From [Phialemoniopsis] sp. UDSM-2020 (lineage: Eukaryota > Ascomycota > Sordariomycetes > Thyridiales > Thyridiaceae), in NCBI GenBank assembly GCA_018873225.1, contig JAEILZ010000007.1, positions 2,046,001 through 2,110,000 of the forward strand: a stretch of DNA of 64,000 nt, in the 5' to 3' direction. The notes under the pieces were generated by a model that worked only from the letters and a program-made list of their open reading frames with translations, searched no databases and was not told where the DNA came from. How positions within the stretch are numbered: the stretch's first letter is position 1; each line of letters begins with the position of its first letter. Below, piece by piece: positions 46,432 to 56,876 of the stretch. A program made the position numbers and the translations under genes.

Positions 46432-47539
46432 CTTGCGCTGGCTTGCCTCAGTAAAGCGCACGGTGCATGTCTGCGATGGGTTGCCGATAATGTGCGTCTA
46501 GACGCGCCGTGACCGATCTCGCGCAGCCTGTCGACCCTCGGAAGCAGCGGAGGACGGCGCCGCCTACCGCTTGCGGCCTATACTTGCCGGCAGTCTGGAC
46601 GAAAGAGATGCCAAGAAAACCTTCGGGCTTGCAAGGCTTCTTACAACTAGAGCAAATAGGGGCCGCGACCATAAGACTGAAGATGATCAGAACCCAACAA
46701 GGCTACAGGGCGTGGATCACCACAAGGGGAAAAGAAGAGCCCCAGACCGACCTAGGTATCGGGATGAACAGCAACGGGCAGATAAGAGAGATACAGAGGT
46801 AGTGAACTGCATAGATTTGGGTGGGTAGTGGGATAACCCTCTAACTACCTCAGAGACGATCCCTACCTAGGTAGCAGGTCTAGACCAAGTCGACCATATC
46901 CAGATTGGCCTTAGTCGACCTTGCATTATCAATACAATAGACAGCGACTTTCAGCTCGTGCAACAGAAACGTCGTAATCCCTGTGAGGACCCCGTTTGAG
47001 GCCCAATCATGGCGGGCGGGGGTTGCCTACGCTAAGACGGAACAGGGGTGCGCGTCCTGCGGAATGTGCGGCCTGACCCTTGCCGTCCGCCCATGGATCG
47101 TGCCGAGTACGGAGTCCGGGAAGATTGATATCTGGGATTTGGTGTATGGAAGCGAGTACCTAGAAATCTGAACCGATCTGCGCATTTCTCGAGTCCGTTG
47201 AGAGAGCTATGGAAATCCCGTGATATCGTATCTCTTTGCTACTTATATTTGAATAATCCGAAGAAAAAGGTGTTTTGAAGATGTAACGTGAGTCGAGCGA
47301 CGATTCGAATTATCATGGGCTCAATCGAATCAGCGCTGCGGCCAGGAAATAGTCTTGCGGGTTTGAATCAAAGGCTCCGCCCGTGGCTTCTTGCGCGTAG
47401 CTGCTGTTTCTGGCCGACGTTTGGCTGCTGGTTCAGTTGCGCTTTCCTCCAACTAAGTCGTTGATTTGTCTCCGTATGACCAGCCCTCTGAGAAACGGAT
47501 TAACGCGTTCTTGATTGGGCCTTGTAGATCATTGATGTA
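46432..47539. other. 1.1-kb intergenic region
   Basis: Promoter of the DUF7708-type gene at the left, 3' flank of the molybdopterin synthase gene at the right. Two CCTAGGTA elements lie here (46751 and 46866, the latter within TACCTAGGTA). Short frames on both strands show no domain. No RNA gene was recognised. Confidence 0.45.
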
Positions 47540-48101
47540 TCATGACTCCTTGTCCGAACCAGAGATCTTGACGCCCTTCAGACCGTCTCGATTGGCCCTC
47601 CATACGCCTTCTTCGCCTTCGAACTCCTCGCGCTTCCACACTTCAACGCGTGATTTACACTCCTCGAGAGCTTCTTCGCCCGCTCTCCAAGCAGCTTGAC
47701 GATGAGGTGCGGACACAGCAATCAGAATGCTTTCCTCGCCGATTGGGACGACACCTAGCCGATGGACCATGGCTATGCCCTTGAGCGAATGCTTCTCGCG
47801 GATAGCTTGGGATATGGTCATCATTGTTCGCAGAGCCAACTTGTCATAAGCGGAGTACTGTAGCTCTTTGACTGGCTTGTCCTCGAAGTTATCTCTTGTT
47901 GTGCCTATGGAGAGCGATCAGGACAAGCTCTTCTACCAATCACTTAAACCTCAGAGAAAAGAAGCACAAACCAGCAAATAGTACGATGGCTCCTGCTCCC
48001 GGACTCCTTACTCTGTTCATCACATCTTGAGCGTTGAGATGATCTGTAGTGAGGGCAACAAAACATCCTTCCTCGACCATCTCGCTGGTCGGACCTGCCA
48101 T
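47540..48101 (-). CDS. cnxH: Molybdopterin synthase large (catalytic) subunit, MoaE/MOCS2B/CnxH-like
   Basis: Transfers sulfur from the small subunit to cyclic pyranopterin monophosphate to form molybdopterin, needed for nitrate reductase, xanthine dehydrogenase and sulfite oxidase. Exons 48101-47972 and 47904-47540 with a 67-nt intron (donor GTTTGT, acceptor TAG) give 164 residues; the junction restores IVLFAG-TTRDNFEDKPV. Family motifs are in order: the FxGxxR motif, YSAYDKLALRTM, VHRLGVVPIGEESILIAV, and the catalytic-lysine region KSRVEVWKREEF near residue 135. Length is that of the free-standing fungal enzyme, not a fusion. The donor is non-canonical at positions 3-6 (GTTTGT), which may make splicing weak. 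It is divergent with the splicing-factor gene. Confidence 0.9.
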
Positions 48102-48540
48102 TGCGGCAAGATGGGGAGGTAGGATCCTTGTCTTTTGTACTCAAGTATCCCAGACCCAATAGCTCTCCAAGAGTTGAGAATCAATAAGGACGTAAGGAGA
48201 AGATGACACTAGTTCATGAGTCTTTGTCTTAACGGCAGTTGAGGTGTCGACGAACCTGGTCCATAAATGCGTTGTGCCAAGCCTTCAATGCACCCTGGCG
48301 TGAGTAAGTACCGTCGAGGCGGTTCCTCGGAGCAGTGATGTGGGACCGTCCAGCTAAGCTTAGCGCTAATGGCGCATCAACCCCAAAAAGCTATGACCTT
48401 CATCCTTCCTATCCTAGCTCGACGTCACGAAAGCATTCGAAGTCACACCTCACAGTTCGAACATCCAGAAAGTAGAGATTCAACTTCCTCGGCGCCCTGG
48501 AATTGATCCTTCGATGATGCTTCCTTGACACCATTGCATC
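48102..48540. promoter_or_regulatory. Divergent promoter region cnxH / RBM5-like gene
   Basis: The two genes start at the edges of this 439-bp interval and run apart. The sequence is AT/CT-mixed with no gene. A shared bidirectional promoter is inferred from spacing. Confidence 0.45.
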
Positions 48541-51395
48541 ATGTATGACCGCCCTCGGTCGGCGTCGCGCGACGATGTCGCCTATTCCAGGATCTCTCCG
48601 CGACGGCGAGATGACCGGGAGGACTACAACACGCGGAAGGGTAAACTACGACCGGCCTGGATCTGAAAGTTGAGCCCTCTTGTTTGCGACTCTTCTTGCT
48701 GACTCGTACAATTCTCTTTGCGACAAAAGATCGCTCAAGGAGCCCGCACAGAAGTCCTCGTCGCGATGATGATTCGTTTCGTCGTGGGCGGCAGTCAAAT
48801 CGACGCGACTTTGACGAACCTGGCTACCGAAGAGTAGGAAGCAGCGATCGCACGCAGACAGACCCTTCCTTCTACGACGATGATCCTCGCTACGATGAAG
48901 AGGACATGGCCCACGAGCGCTATGGCAGTCGGCGAAGTGGATATGGGAGATCATACCGTGCGCGAGATTCCGATTACCATAAAGAGGGACGGTACGATTC
49001 TACGACGTATCAGTCACATTCAGACAGTCAAGACCGCCGTCCGCGGTCAAGGTCTCCCCTTCGATCGGAAACGCTCATATTGGAAGGTCTGCCTGATGAG
49101 GTGACAGAGAAAGATGTAAGGCTCTAGGTCTGATCTAGTCTCTGAGCAGCCCACAATTGCTGATGAGCTCTATAGATCCTTCAAGGCATCGAGATCATTG
49201 CAAACTACCCTGACTTCTCAACAGACTTGATCAAAGCAGTTCGTTTGAGATCGAATAAGAGAGGTAAGCTCCATGGGTTCGAAATTCGCTCTTCCTTGGG
49301 CTGACAGCAAAAGGCCGTCGAATTGCTTTCCTTGAATTCTTTCGCGCGTCAGACGCTGCTGAGTTCCTGGAACAGCATCCGCCTACAATTTCACTTCCTC
49401 TGCCCGACTCGAGAGGCGTACAGTCTGAGCCAGTCAGGGTGGGTGTCAACTACAGCCGGACCAAGGAGGATGCGGATCGTGGTGGCCGGTCGGACGACCT
49501 GGACTGGACTTGTAGCGAGGTGAGCCTTACCAGTGTCTTTTGATTGGGAAACAATCACTCATTCCTTGAAGTGCTTCGCCAGCAATTACCCGCAACGGAG
49601 TGCTTGCTACAAATGTAGAGCTCCACGGCCAGGTAAGTAGCATCTACAAACGTTGGCGTTTCGCTTCAATATTCTGACCTAACCCCTAGGCCGTGATGTT
49701 CAATATGGTCCCGGCGGCGGACTCTCAATGCTGCCTCGGGATCAAATATTGACGGGCGAATCGGACGAAGAGCCTCAACAATTACCGTCTCAGTACATCG
49801 TGATTCGGGATTTAGAAGCTTCGGTGACCGAGGAGACTTTAGCCAAGGGCGTCATGAAGTTATTCGTTGAAAACAGCTCACCAGCCAAAGAGCCCACCTC
49901 AGCGCCAGCGAAACTCAAGTCGACTGCCCCCGTCGGCAATACGGCAGGTTTGGGTGCGCGGCCTGGTTCGCTACGCCGAGTGTTCCTGGTGCGTGATCGC
50001 GCTTCGAACGAGTCTTGGAAATACGGGTTTGCCGAGTTTGCCACTCTGGAGGATGCACAGGGCGCAGTCTCCAAGTATCGCGCTTCGCCCAAGTTTACCA
50101 TCGCGTCCAAACCTGTCATCGTGGCTTTCATACACACGGGAGTCTTTGTACCGGTGTTTGAGGCTTTAACATCACGGAATGCGCATATCGCCTTTGCCCC
50201 GATCTACAACCCAGCTATCTCGCTCAAATACTGGGATGATCGAGCCTACCCCAACCCGTTCGTGGTCTCTGATGAACCGCTGCCCGAAACTGCAGGTTCA
50301 GGATATCAAGAGGGCGCAGACAAAGATGCAGACAAGGCGGCATTGGCTCCCGGGGTGCCCGCCTCCGATGCAAGCAAGAAGCTGAAGAAGGGCAAAGAAA
50401 AGCCAGCGGTTATGGCGCCTCAGATGCAGATGTGGGCAAAGAAACGTGCCGAGCTCCATGGTGGGGCCAAACCTACGGCCCAGGGGCAGGATGATGAGGC
50501 TATGGATTACACCACTGATAGTATTAATGCCGGGCCCCGGGCTGCTCACTGGCGTGATACGTTCGTCTCTTACGCAGATCGGGACAGCATACACTGTCTA
50601 CTATGCTTCAAGAAGTTCAACTCCGACCAGGACCTGCGGGATCATGAGGTCTTATCGAAAGAGCACCGGGACAATCTCGAGAACATCGATCTGAAGCTCA
50701 AGGCCACAGATAAGCTGAAGGAGGTCGACAAGATAGCAGAAACCATTACTCGACGAACACCTCGCGACCGTTCAGATCAGGCACCGGCCTACATATCCTA
50801 CGCTGACAAAGAGAACCTGGCCTGTCTCGTTTGTGAGCGCAAGTTCAAACGGCTGGCGACGCTTCGCCTGCATGAGAGAGAAAGCGACCTTCATCGCACC
50901 AAAAGCGGCAACGAGAAGAACGTGAACCGAGCAGTCGCGGAGTTGGAAAAGCTTGGTCAGCGGCCTATCCGGCTAAGGGCGAAGCCTGCTGGAAACCAGG
51001 CCCTGTACCGTGACAGAGCAAAAGAGAGACGTGTGGCGTTCAATCAACCGAAACGGCCAGCAGGGCCGCCGGCGAAGATAGCCGCAGGCAGAGATGGCGA
51101 ATCAGGACCGACGCCGAAGAAACCAAGCAGTGCTCCTACGCCGGCGCCCTCGAAGGGTGCCGCGCTGTTGGGTAAAATGGGCTGGTCAGCAGGACAAGGG
51201 CTGGGCTCGACGGGCGCGGGCAGGACAGAGGCGATCCAAACCGATCTGTACATGCCTGGTGTTGGTCTAGGCGCTGAGGGTGGTAAATTGGGGGATGCGG
51301 CGGAGGAGGCTGCGCGCAAGACCGAGGGACACTATTCCTCTTTCGTGGAAAAGACAAAGGACAAGGCGCGCGAACGGTTCGACAAATTATCCTAA
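48541..51395 (+). CDS. RBM5/RBM10-like splicing factor: RRM, RanBP2 zinc finger, RRM, C2H2, G-patch
   Basis: Nuclear RNA-binding protein of the U2 snRNP/spliceosome-associated class. Six exons: 48541-48640, 48730-49115, 49176-49263, 49314-49519, 49572-49632 and 49690-51395; 848 residues. Introns are 50-89 nt and every junction keeps frame. The N-terminus is Arg/Ser/Asp-rich. RRM1 spans about 147-238 (LILEGLPDEV, IAFLEFF). The RanBP2-type finger at about 256-277 (W, C258, C261, Asn, C274, C277) is split exactly by an intron. RRM2 (about 314-433) has a long insert between strands. Two C2H2-like fingers lie near 583-604 and 659-683. A G-patch near 770-815 (LLGKMGWSAGQGLG) can activate DEAH helicases. 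An internal Lys-rich segment and the OCRE position are unclear. Domain order matches RBM5/6/10. Confidence 0.85.
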
Positions 51396-52021
51396 GAAAA
51401 TGTAGTTCCGTATTGTACAGTAACATGTTGATACCCTGGTAATGGTCTCGTCTATCTGGCCTCGCAATCGTGAACGGTTGGCAGAACTACATCTCCTATT
51501 CCGACAACATCGGGCCTGTCACATTAATTTTTCCAATACAGAGCTTCTACCGAGCCTAAAATTGAGGAATCTGTGCATTGCACTCCCCATCTAGAGAAGG
51601 TCTCGAGAGTGCTCTGTGATGTTACTGTGCTTGCTTTGTTGGAGGAGCTGCCAGTTGGGGCCAGTTGGCGGCTGCCGGTGGAGTCGTTTCTATCGTCAAT
51701 CGTCAGTGTGGGTTGATTACATAACCCCCTCACTCTATGTAACCGGTCTTCTGATTGGTTCGAAATTGACGGCGCCGGCAAAATGCACAAGCCGAATTTT
51801 CGTTAGGGCAACCGGGGCAATTTTCAATGTGCGCACCAAAAAAATCCAGCCCCATGTACCACGCTTCGGATCATCCTCAACTCCAAATCTCGAATTACTG
51901 ACGACAACAGGGAAACGTAAGTCGGCACCTTACTTTTCTTTCCTCGATTTGCACTTCGACCTTCGGGCTTCCTCGAGTTCATACCACCAGTTTCTGACTG
52001 TCCCTTCAGATCACCAGCAAA
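51396..52021. promoter_or_regulatory. eL14 promoter and probable 5' UTR intron
   Basis: Upstream region of the eL14 gene. A GTAAGT donor at 51917, a CTGAC branch near 51993 and a CAG acceptor ending 52017 mark a likely 101-nt intron in the 5' UTR, ending 4 nt before the ATG. No protein gene is seen. Confidence 0.5.
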
Positions 52022-52540
52022 ATGGGTGAAGCCAACATCGTCGGTTCGAAGTGGCGCCAGGTCGAGGTCGGCCGTGTCGTCCTCATCCAGGGCGACAGCC
52101 CCTACGCCGGCCGCCTTGCCGCTATCGTCGAGATCATCGACCACAAGCGCGTACGTGACACCCCCAAACGGAATGCCCGTGGACGAGGGAGGAAACAGGT
52201 TGATTAACAGGAATTATGACTATAGGCTCTGGTCGACGGACCTTCCTCAGACGCCAAGCTCGCTGTCCCCAGACAACCCATCTCTTTCACCAACGTCCTG
52301 CTCTCTTCGATCGTCATCCCCAACCTCCCCCGTGGTGCGAGAACCGGTGCCGTCCAGAAGGCGTGGGCCAAGGCTGAGGTTGACAGCAAGTGGGCTGAGA
52401 CCAACTGGGCCAAGAAGCGTCTGCAGGCCTCGCGACGAAGCGCTCTGACCGACTTCGACCGATTCAAGGTTATGCGACTGAAGAAGCAGCGCCGCTTCGA
52501 GGAGCGCAAGGCGCTGGCCAAGGTCAAGGCCTCCGCATAA
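52022..52540 (+). CDS. RPL14: 60S ribosomal protein eL14
   Basis: Component of the large cytosolic ribosomal subunit. Exons 52022-52150 and 52226-52540 with a 75-nt intron (GTACGT donor, TAG acceptor, phase 0) give 147 residues. The N-terminal SH3-like barrel is visible: [33 protein letters not shown], followed by ALVDGPSS and [16 protein letters not shown]. The C-terminus is a basic helix ([18 protein letters not shown]), as in other fungal eL14. The gene probably also has a 5' UTR intron. It stands with NAC alpha and ATP synthase d in the same orientation, a group of strongly expressed housekeeping genes. Confidence 0.96.
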
Positions 52541-53297
52541 ATGCGATAAAGGAGGAGGTCTGGTCTTGGAGGGGAAAGATGTGGGAGCTTGTCTTCGGGG
52601 CGGACGGTTTTCTCGGATTGGAATTGCATCAAAGAACAGCATTTAGGGTTGCTGGATTTCACTGCTACTCTCGGGAGACCTGTATGTCACATCATCAATG
52701 GTGACGGGGCGTCAAAATGAAATGGAAATTCTGAATCAATTCTCTGCATCATCATCATAAAAGGGCATTGTTTGCCCTCGGCGTTCGATCTTAGATCTCG
52801 CAGAAATGCAGACAATTTGTGACTATCTCCGGTGTGCATAACCAGTATTTGCCAATGACTTGCATGTTTGCCTTGTAGACGGCTGCATAATAACATACAA
52901 ATCGCTGTAGTCCCCATGCTTGTGACTTGAGAGCATAAAGACACCCGTAAATCGGGGCTCCTCAAAAATGGCCCAAAAAGGTTTAGTCGGGTCGACAGTC
53001 CGCAAACCCTACCTGGAGATTTTGACCTTGACAATTCCTCAGGACAACCCAGCAGTTCACCTTGACCAGCATTCCGTAACGAAACATTTCGCAATTCCCT
53101 CCACCTTCCCGTAAGTATCCTCTATTCGTCTGGATTGATCGCCAATATTGGGCTGGTCTTTGGAATTTCTCGTGCGACCGATCACCGACCCATCGACCGG
53201 AGTCAAATTCGACCGAGGGAAGATATTTTGTGTGAAAGTCGAGCTGACGAGCTCATTATCAATTCAGTCACCCACCCAACCTACCAATCTACCGAAA
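52541..53297. promoter_or_regulatory. NAC alpha promoter and probable 5' UTR intron
   Basis: Holds the eL14 3' flank and the NAC alpha upstream region. A GTAAGT at 53111, a CTGAC near 53244 and a CAG ending at 53267 suggest a 157-nt leader intron. No gene is seen. Confidence 0.45.
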
Positions 53298-54136
53298 ATG
53301 GCCAACCCCCGTGTCGAGGAGCTTCCCGATGAAGAGCCCAAGAAGGTCACCGTCGAGGAGCAGGACGATGACAGCAGCTCCGACTCGGAGATTGAGGCCG
53401 GTGACTCCAGCCTGCCCGCCGGCTCGACTGCCGTGATCCACAACCGCAACGAGAAGAAGGCTCGCAAAGCCATCGAGAAGCTGCACCTTCAGCGCGTCGA
53501 GGGCATCACTCGTGTCACCCTCCGCCGCCCCAAGAACGTGAGTGCTCAACGATGACGACATGGCCTGCGGATTGGGGAAGCTTTTGAGGCCGACGAGCGT
53601 ACGGCTGAGCTCTCTTGCGATCTCACCGGCACTCAAAGCTTCAAGACGCCGCAGCCCGGTCATTGTAAAAAGTCTGCAAGACAAAAGAGGCTGACATCAC
53701 CCCACACAGATCCTTTTCGTCATCAACCAGCCCGAGGTCTACAAGTCCCCCAACAGCAACACCTACATGTGAGTTCCCTTGAGCCAGCGCCCAAAACATT
53801 CAAGTGTTTGTAGTCACTGACAATATGTGTAGTGTCTTTGGTGAGGCCAAGATCGAGGACCTGAACGCCACTGCCCAGGCTGCCGCTGCTCAGCAGCTCG
53901 CCAGCCAGGAGCACGACCACGCCGGCCACAGCCACGGCGAGGCTGACCACAAGGAGGGCGAGGAGGCCAAGAAGGAGGAGGATGACGATGACGAGGAGGT
54001 CGACGCCGATGGTATCGAGGACAAGGACATCGAGCTCGTCATGACCCAGGCTGGTGTATCCCGTAAGAAGGCGATCAAAGCTCTGAAAGAGAACGACAAT
54101 GATATTGTCAACTCGATCATGGCGCTGAGCGTCTAG
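53298..54136 (+). CDS. EGD2: Nascent polypeptide-associated complex subunit alpha
   Basis: Binds nascent chains at the ribosome exit with NAC beta and prevents mistargeting to the ER. Exons 53298-53537, 53710-53768 and 53833-54136 (introns 172 and 64 nt) give 200 residues. The start ATGGCC follows GAAA; upstream frame sequence is UTR. Residues about 45-110 form the NAC domain ([21 protein letters not shown], then [13 protein letters not shown] and [13 protein letters not shown] across two junctions). A linker rich in His, Asp, Glu and Lys follows ([13 protein letters not shown], then an acidic run). The C-terminal UBA domain is at about 160-200 ([16 protein letters not shown]...[11 protein letters not shown]). 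Organisation is the standard fungal EGD2; only the His-rich linker is unusual. Confidence 0.96.
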
Positions 54137-54757
54137 CCTTTTCTCTTCTTTAGCCGGCGCCCGACTTCATAGCCCCGTTTGTCTGGGTGACTGATCATCA
54201 TAGCATGGAATTGGAGGTAAAATGGGATCAGGGTTTTGCTGTGTACTACTGCTACGGGAGTTTTGCTCCAGTCCGCCCCTCGTGAGGCCGGAGGAAAATC
54301 TTGAAAAATCCCATGGATCGAGATACAATGCATGCAACGTCTTCTTCTTGTGTCCCGTGCAGTCTGATCTACCTGACCTCATGCTCTTACCGGCCCCACC
54401 AGTTTATACCTGGAAGGTGTGTGGCATTCATGCAATCGATGCTGTAATTCACTGGACCCGGAATATCCGCCAATAAATCAATGGCAACTACCCGTGCAAT
54501 GCAAGAACAGTATTCTCCAAAAATGAGATAACAGCTGGTAGTGAATTGCAGTGTGAGTTGTCTGTGGTGTCTGCCCTGTGCTTGGCATATTCTCAGCTCA
54601 GTCCAGTCCCTCCGCAGCTCGGGATTCTTTGGGAAAGAGGTGGTCATCACGTGATCTCGACCCGTGCTTCCGACCCGAAGCAAGTTCGGCAAAGTGCAAC
54701 AACATTCTCGACGAACCTCACTCTCCACTCCTTTGCACCCCCAAATCAATCGCGATC
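54137..54757. promoter_or_regulatory. Intergenic region, ATP7 promoter
   Basis: Between NAC alpha and the ATP synthase d gene, transcribed in the same direction. No coding sequence was recognised; the promoter role is inferred. Confidence 0.4.
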
Positions 54758-55563
54758 ATGGCCGCAGTAAGTGATCCTTGCCAATTGATGTGTCTAGATA
54801 TCGTCGTTGCCCTCTTCGAGCTCCATATACATCAACTATCCTTTTCCCCGGAGCACTGGTCGATTTCTAGGAGGCAGATGAGCTAATTTCATTTTCTCTC
54901 CCACGCTACAGCGAAACGCAGCCCTCAAGCTCGACTGGGCCAAAGTCACCACCTCGCTCGGACTGCGCGGCCAGACCGTCGCCTCCCTGCAGGCCTTCAA
55001 GAAGCGCAACGATGACGCGCGCCGCAAGCTGATGCAGCTGTCGGAGCAACCCACCGCCGTCGACTTTGCCCACTACCGCGGCGTCCTCAAGAACCAGGCC
55101 GTTGTCGACGAGATCGAGAAGCGATTCAAGGCCTTCAAGCCCGCCACCTATGACGTCGACCGCCAGCTCAAGGCCATCGACGCCTTCGAGGTCGAGGCCG
55201 TTCGCAACGCCGAGGCCACCAAGGAGAAGGTCGACCTGGAGCTCAAGGACCTGGAGAAGACGCTGAAGAACATCGAGGACGCCAGGCCATTCGAGGACCT
55301 CACTGTGGTATGTCCTGAGATGTTACGAAGCAGGATTTTGTCAGCTGCCAATAGAACCCGTACTGATCAAATGTTACAACTCCACAGGACGAGGTTGCCG
55401 CCGCCGAGCCTTCCATCGACGAGAAGACTGCCAAGCTGGTGTCCAAGGGCCGCTGGTCCGTTCCCGGCTACAAGGTAAGAAATGCCCACCGCCCATGTCC
55501 CATGAACGGACTTGATACTGATCCCCTCTGCAGGAGAAATTCGGCGACCTGTCCGTCCTATAG
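54758..55563 (+). CDS. ATP7: Mitochondrial F1F0-ATP synthase subunit d
   Basis: Peripheral-stalk subunit linking F1 to Fo in the inner membrane. Exons 54758-54766 (nine coding nucleotides, MAA), 54912-55307, 55388-55474 and 55534-55563; introns 145, 80 and 59 nt; 173 residues. All junctions are phase 0. The sequence fits fungal subunit d: [48 protein letters not shown], then a long helical segment ([29 protein letters not shown] cut by Lys/Glu repeats) and [14 protein letters not shown]. The end [18 protein letters not shown] is characteristic. No cleavable presequence is obvious, as usual for this subunit. Confidence 0.95.
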
Positions 55564-55758
55564 ACAGCCTAGCCGGCCTCTTTCCTTTGTGTACTCTAGC
55601 ATTGTAGATAGGAGAAGCCAGCCAAGCGGGGCAGTAAAATTCGTTGTTTCGATACGATTCACCTCATCATGAGACTGTGGCAGGCTACTCAAATATGTCT
55701 TTGCATTGTCTAACAGGTTACAGGGATTTTTGCTACATTGTCTTATCTTTCATCCATG

Positions 55759-55797
55759 CCACGCACTCACTCACTCAACCACGCACTCACTCATTCA
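55759..55797 (+). repeat. Short tandem repeat of CCACGCACTCACTCA units
   Basis: Two near-identical 15-17 bp units with internal CACT repetition lie at the 3' end of the alpha/beta-hydrolase gene, overlapping its stop codon region. A local duplication is likely; no function is evident. Confidence 0.5.
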
Positions 55798-56876
55798 GCT
55801 ACCCAAGCTAGCCCACGCAGCATTGTCTTATCTGCCTCGATCGATCTCTCCAGATGAGGCGCCTTGAGCCAAAAGGTATGTGGCCACCCCTTCACGACAT
55901 CCACCTGCACTTCGACACCGGCGTCTTCTAGGGCGCGGGCATAGCACACACCGTCCGAATAGAGCATGTCATTGGTACACACTTGGATCCAATGGCGTGG
56001 TAGCTTCTTGAGTTCCTCGGCGGGGGCTTCCAGAGGCATTCTGGGAAGTCCGTCTCGTGGCACCTTGCGATTCATTATGCCCAAGAGGCTGGTCAGGAAA
56101 GACATGTTCCAAGCGCTCGTATGCATCTCTCGGAGGCTTTCAGGAACGAATTCGGGCCCGCTGAAGGCGTCGCTTGTCACGGGGCAACGCAGCACCACGC
56201 CGTGGATCCTCCCCTCCGATGCGACGGCCTGAGACACCAGGGCAGCAAGCTGTCCACCGCTGGAGCTGCCTACAATGAGGATCTTTGTGTCGTTGTTGGA
56301 GTGGGAGATGGATTTGAAGGCGTCAATGCAGTCGGCTACGCAAGTGCTTGCTGGCTGCTGAGGCATCAGGCGGTAGCCTACCGAGTACAGGGTTGTCAGG
56401 CCCGAGATGCCGGACTCTTTGAGGATGCGGCGGCATTGCAGCTCCTCGCTGTCGGCCTCGCCGACGTGCAGCCCACCGCCGTGATAGTACACGACAATTG
56501 TGTTGGCCGTCTTGTGTCCCACCTGCTTTTCGGCAAGGTCATAGCGCAGAACAGGGATAGGGAAGTCATCCAGGCTCGACGGGACAGTCGTCTCTGTCGT
56601 GGTGATGCCAACTGAGAGGTGATGATCTGGTGAGCCGGGTGCCATGATCTCGGCGGCCAGCGCCCGGCACTCCTGGGCGTAGATGGGCTGGCGCACGACT
56701 GGGTCGATGACGGGCCGCGGCGTGGGCAACTTCATCTCCTTCTCGTACTGGACCCAGGCCGGGTCGAGGAGGGGAGCTGTCTGCAGGACTAGAGACTCCA
56801 TGGCTGTTACGGACTGGTTGTGCAGCACGGCGGGCTTGGGGGAGGAGAGGGCGGCGTCCTCCATGTCGATAGTCAT
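55791..56876 (-). CDS. Alpha/beta-hydrolase fold-3 (HSL-type) esterase/lipase
   Basis: Single-exon gene of 361 residues. The oxyanion motif HGGG is at 132-135 (YYHGGGLHVGE) and the nucleophile elbow GSSSG at 203-207 (Ser205), followed by CTNDMLYSDG (catalytic Asp) and GWPHTFW (catalytic His). This is the hormone-sensitive-lipase (family IV) arrangement of carboxylesterases. No signal peptide is apparent, so a cytosolic enzyme is likely. The natural ester substrate is unknown. It is the closest recognised gene to the polyketide synthase 3.4 kb away and on the same strand, so a role in polyketide release or ester modification is conceivable but only inferred from proximity. Confidence 0.88.
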   Translation of the reverse strand: MTIDMEDAALSSPKPAVLHNQSVTAMESLVLQTAPLLDPAWVQYEKEMKLPTPRPVIDPVVRQPIYAQECRALAAEIMAPGSPDHHLSVGITTTETTVPSSLDDFPIPVLRYDLAEKQVGHKTANTIVVYYHGGGLHVGEADSEELQCRRILKESGISGLTTLYSVGYRLMPQQPASTCVADCIDAFKSISHSNNDTKILIVGSSSGGQLAALVSQAVASEGRIHGVVLRCPVTSDAFSGPEFVPESLREMHTSAWNMSFLTSLLGIMNRKVPRDGLPRMPLEAPAEELKKLPRHWIQVCTNDMLYSDGVCYARALEDAGVEVQVDVVKGWPHTFWLKAPHLERSIEADKTMLRGLAWVAE

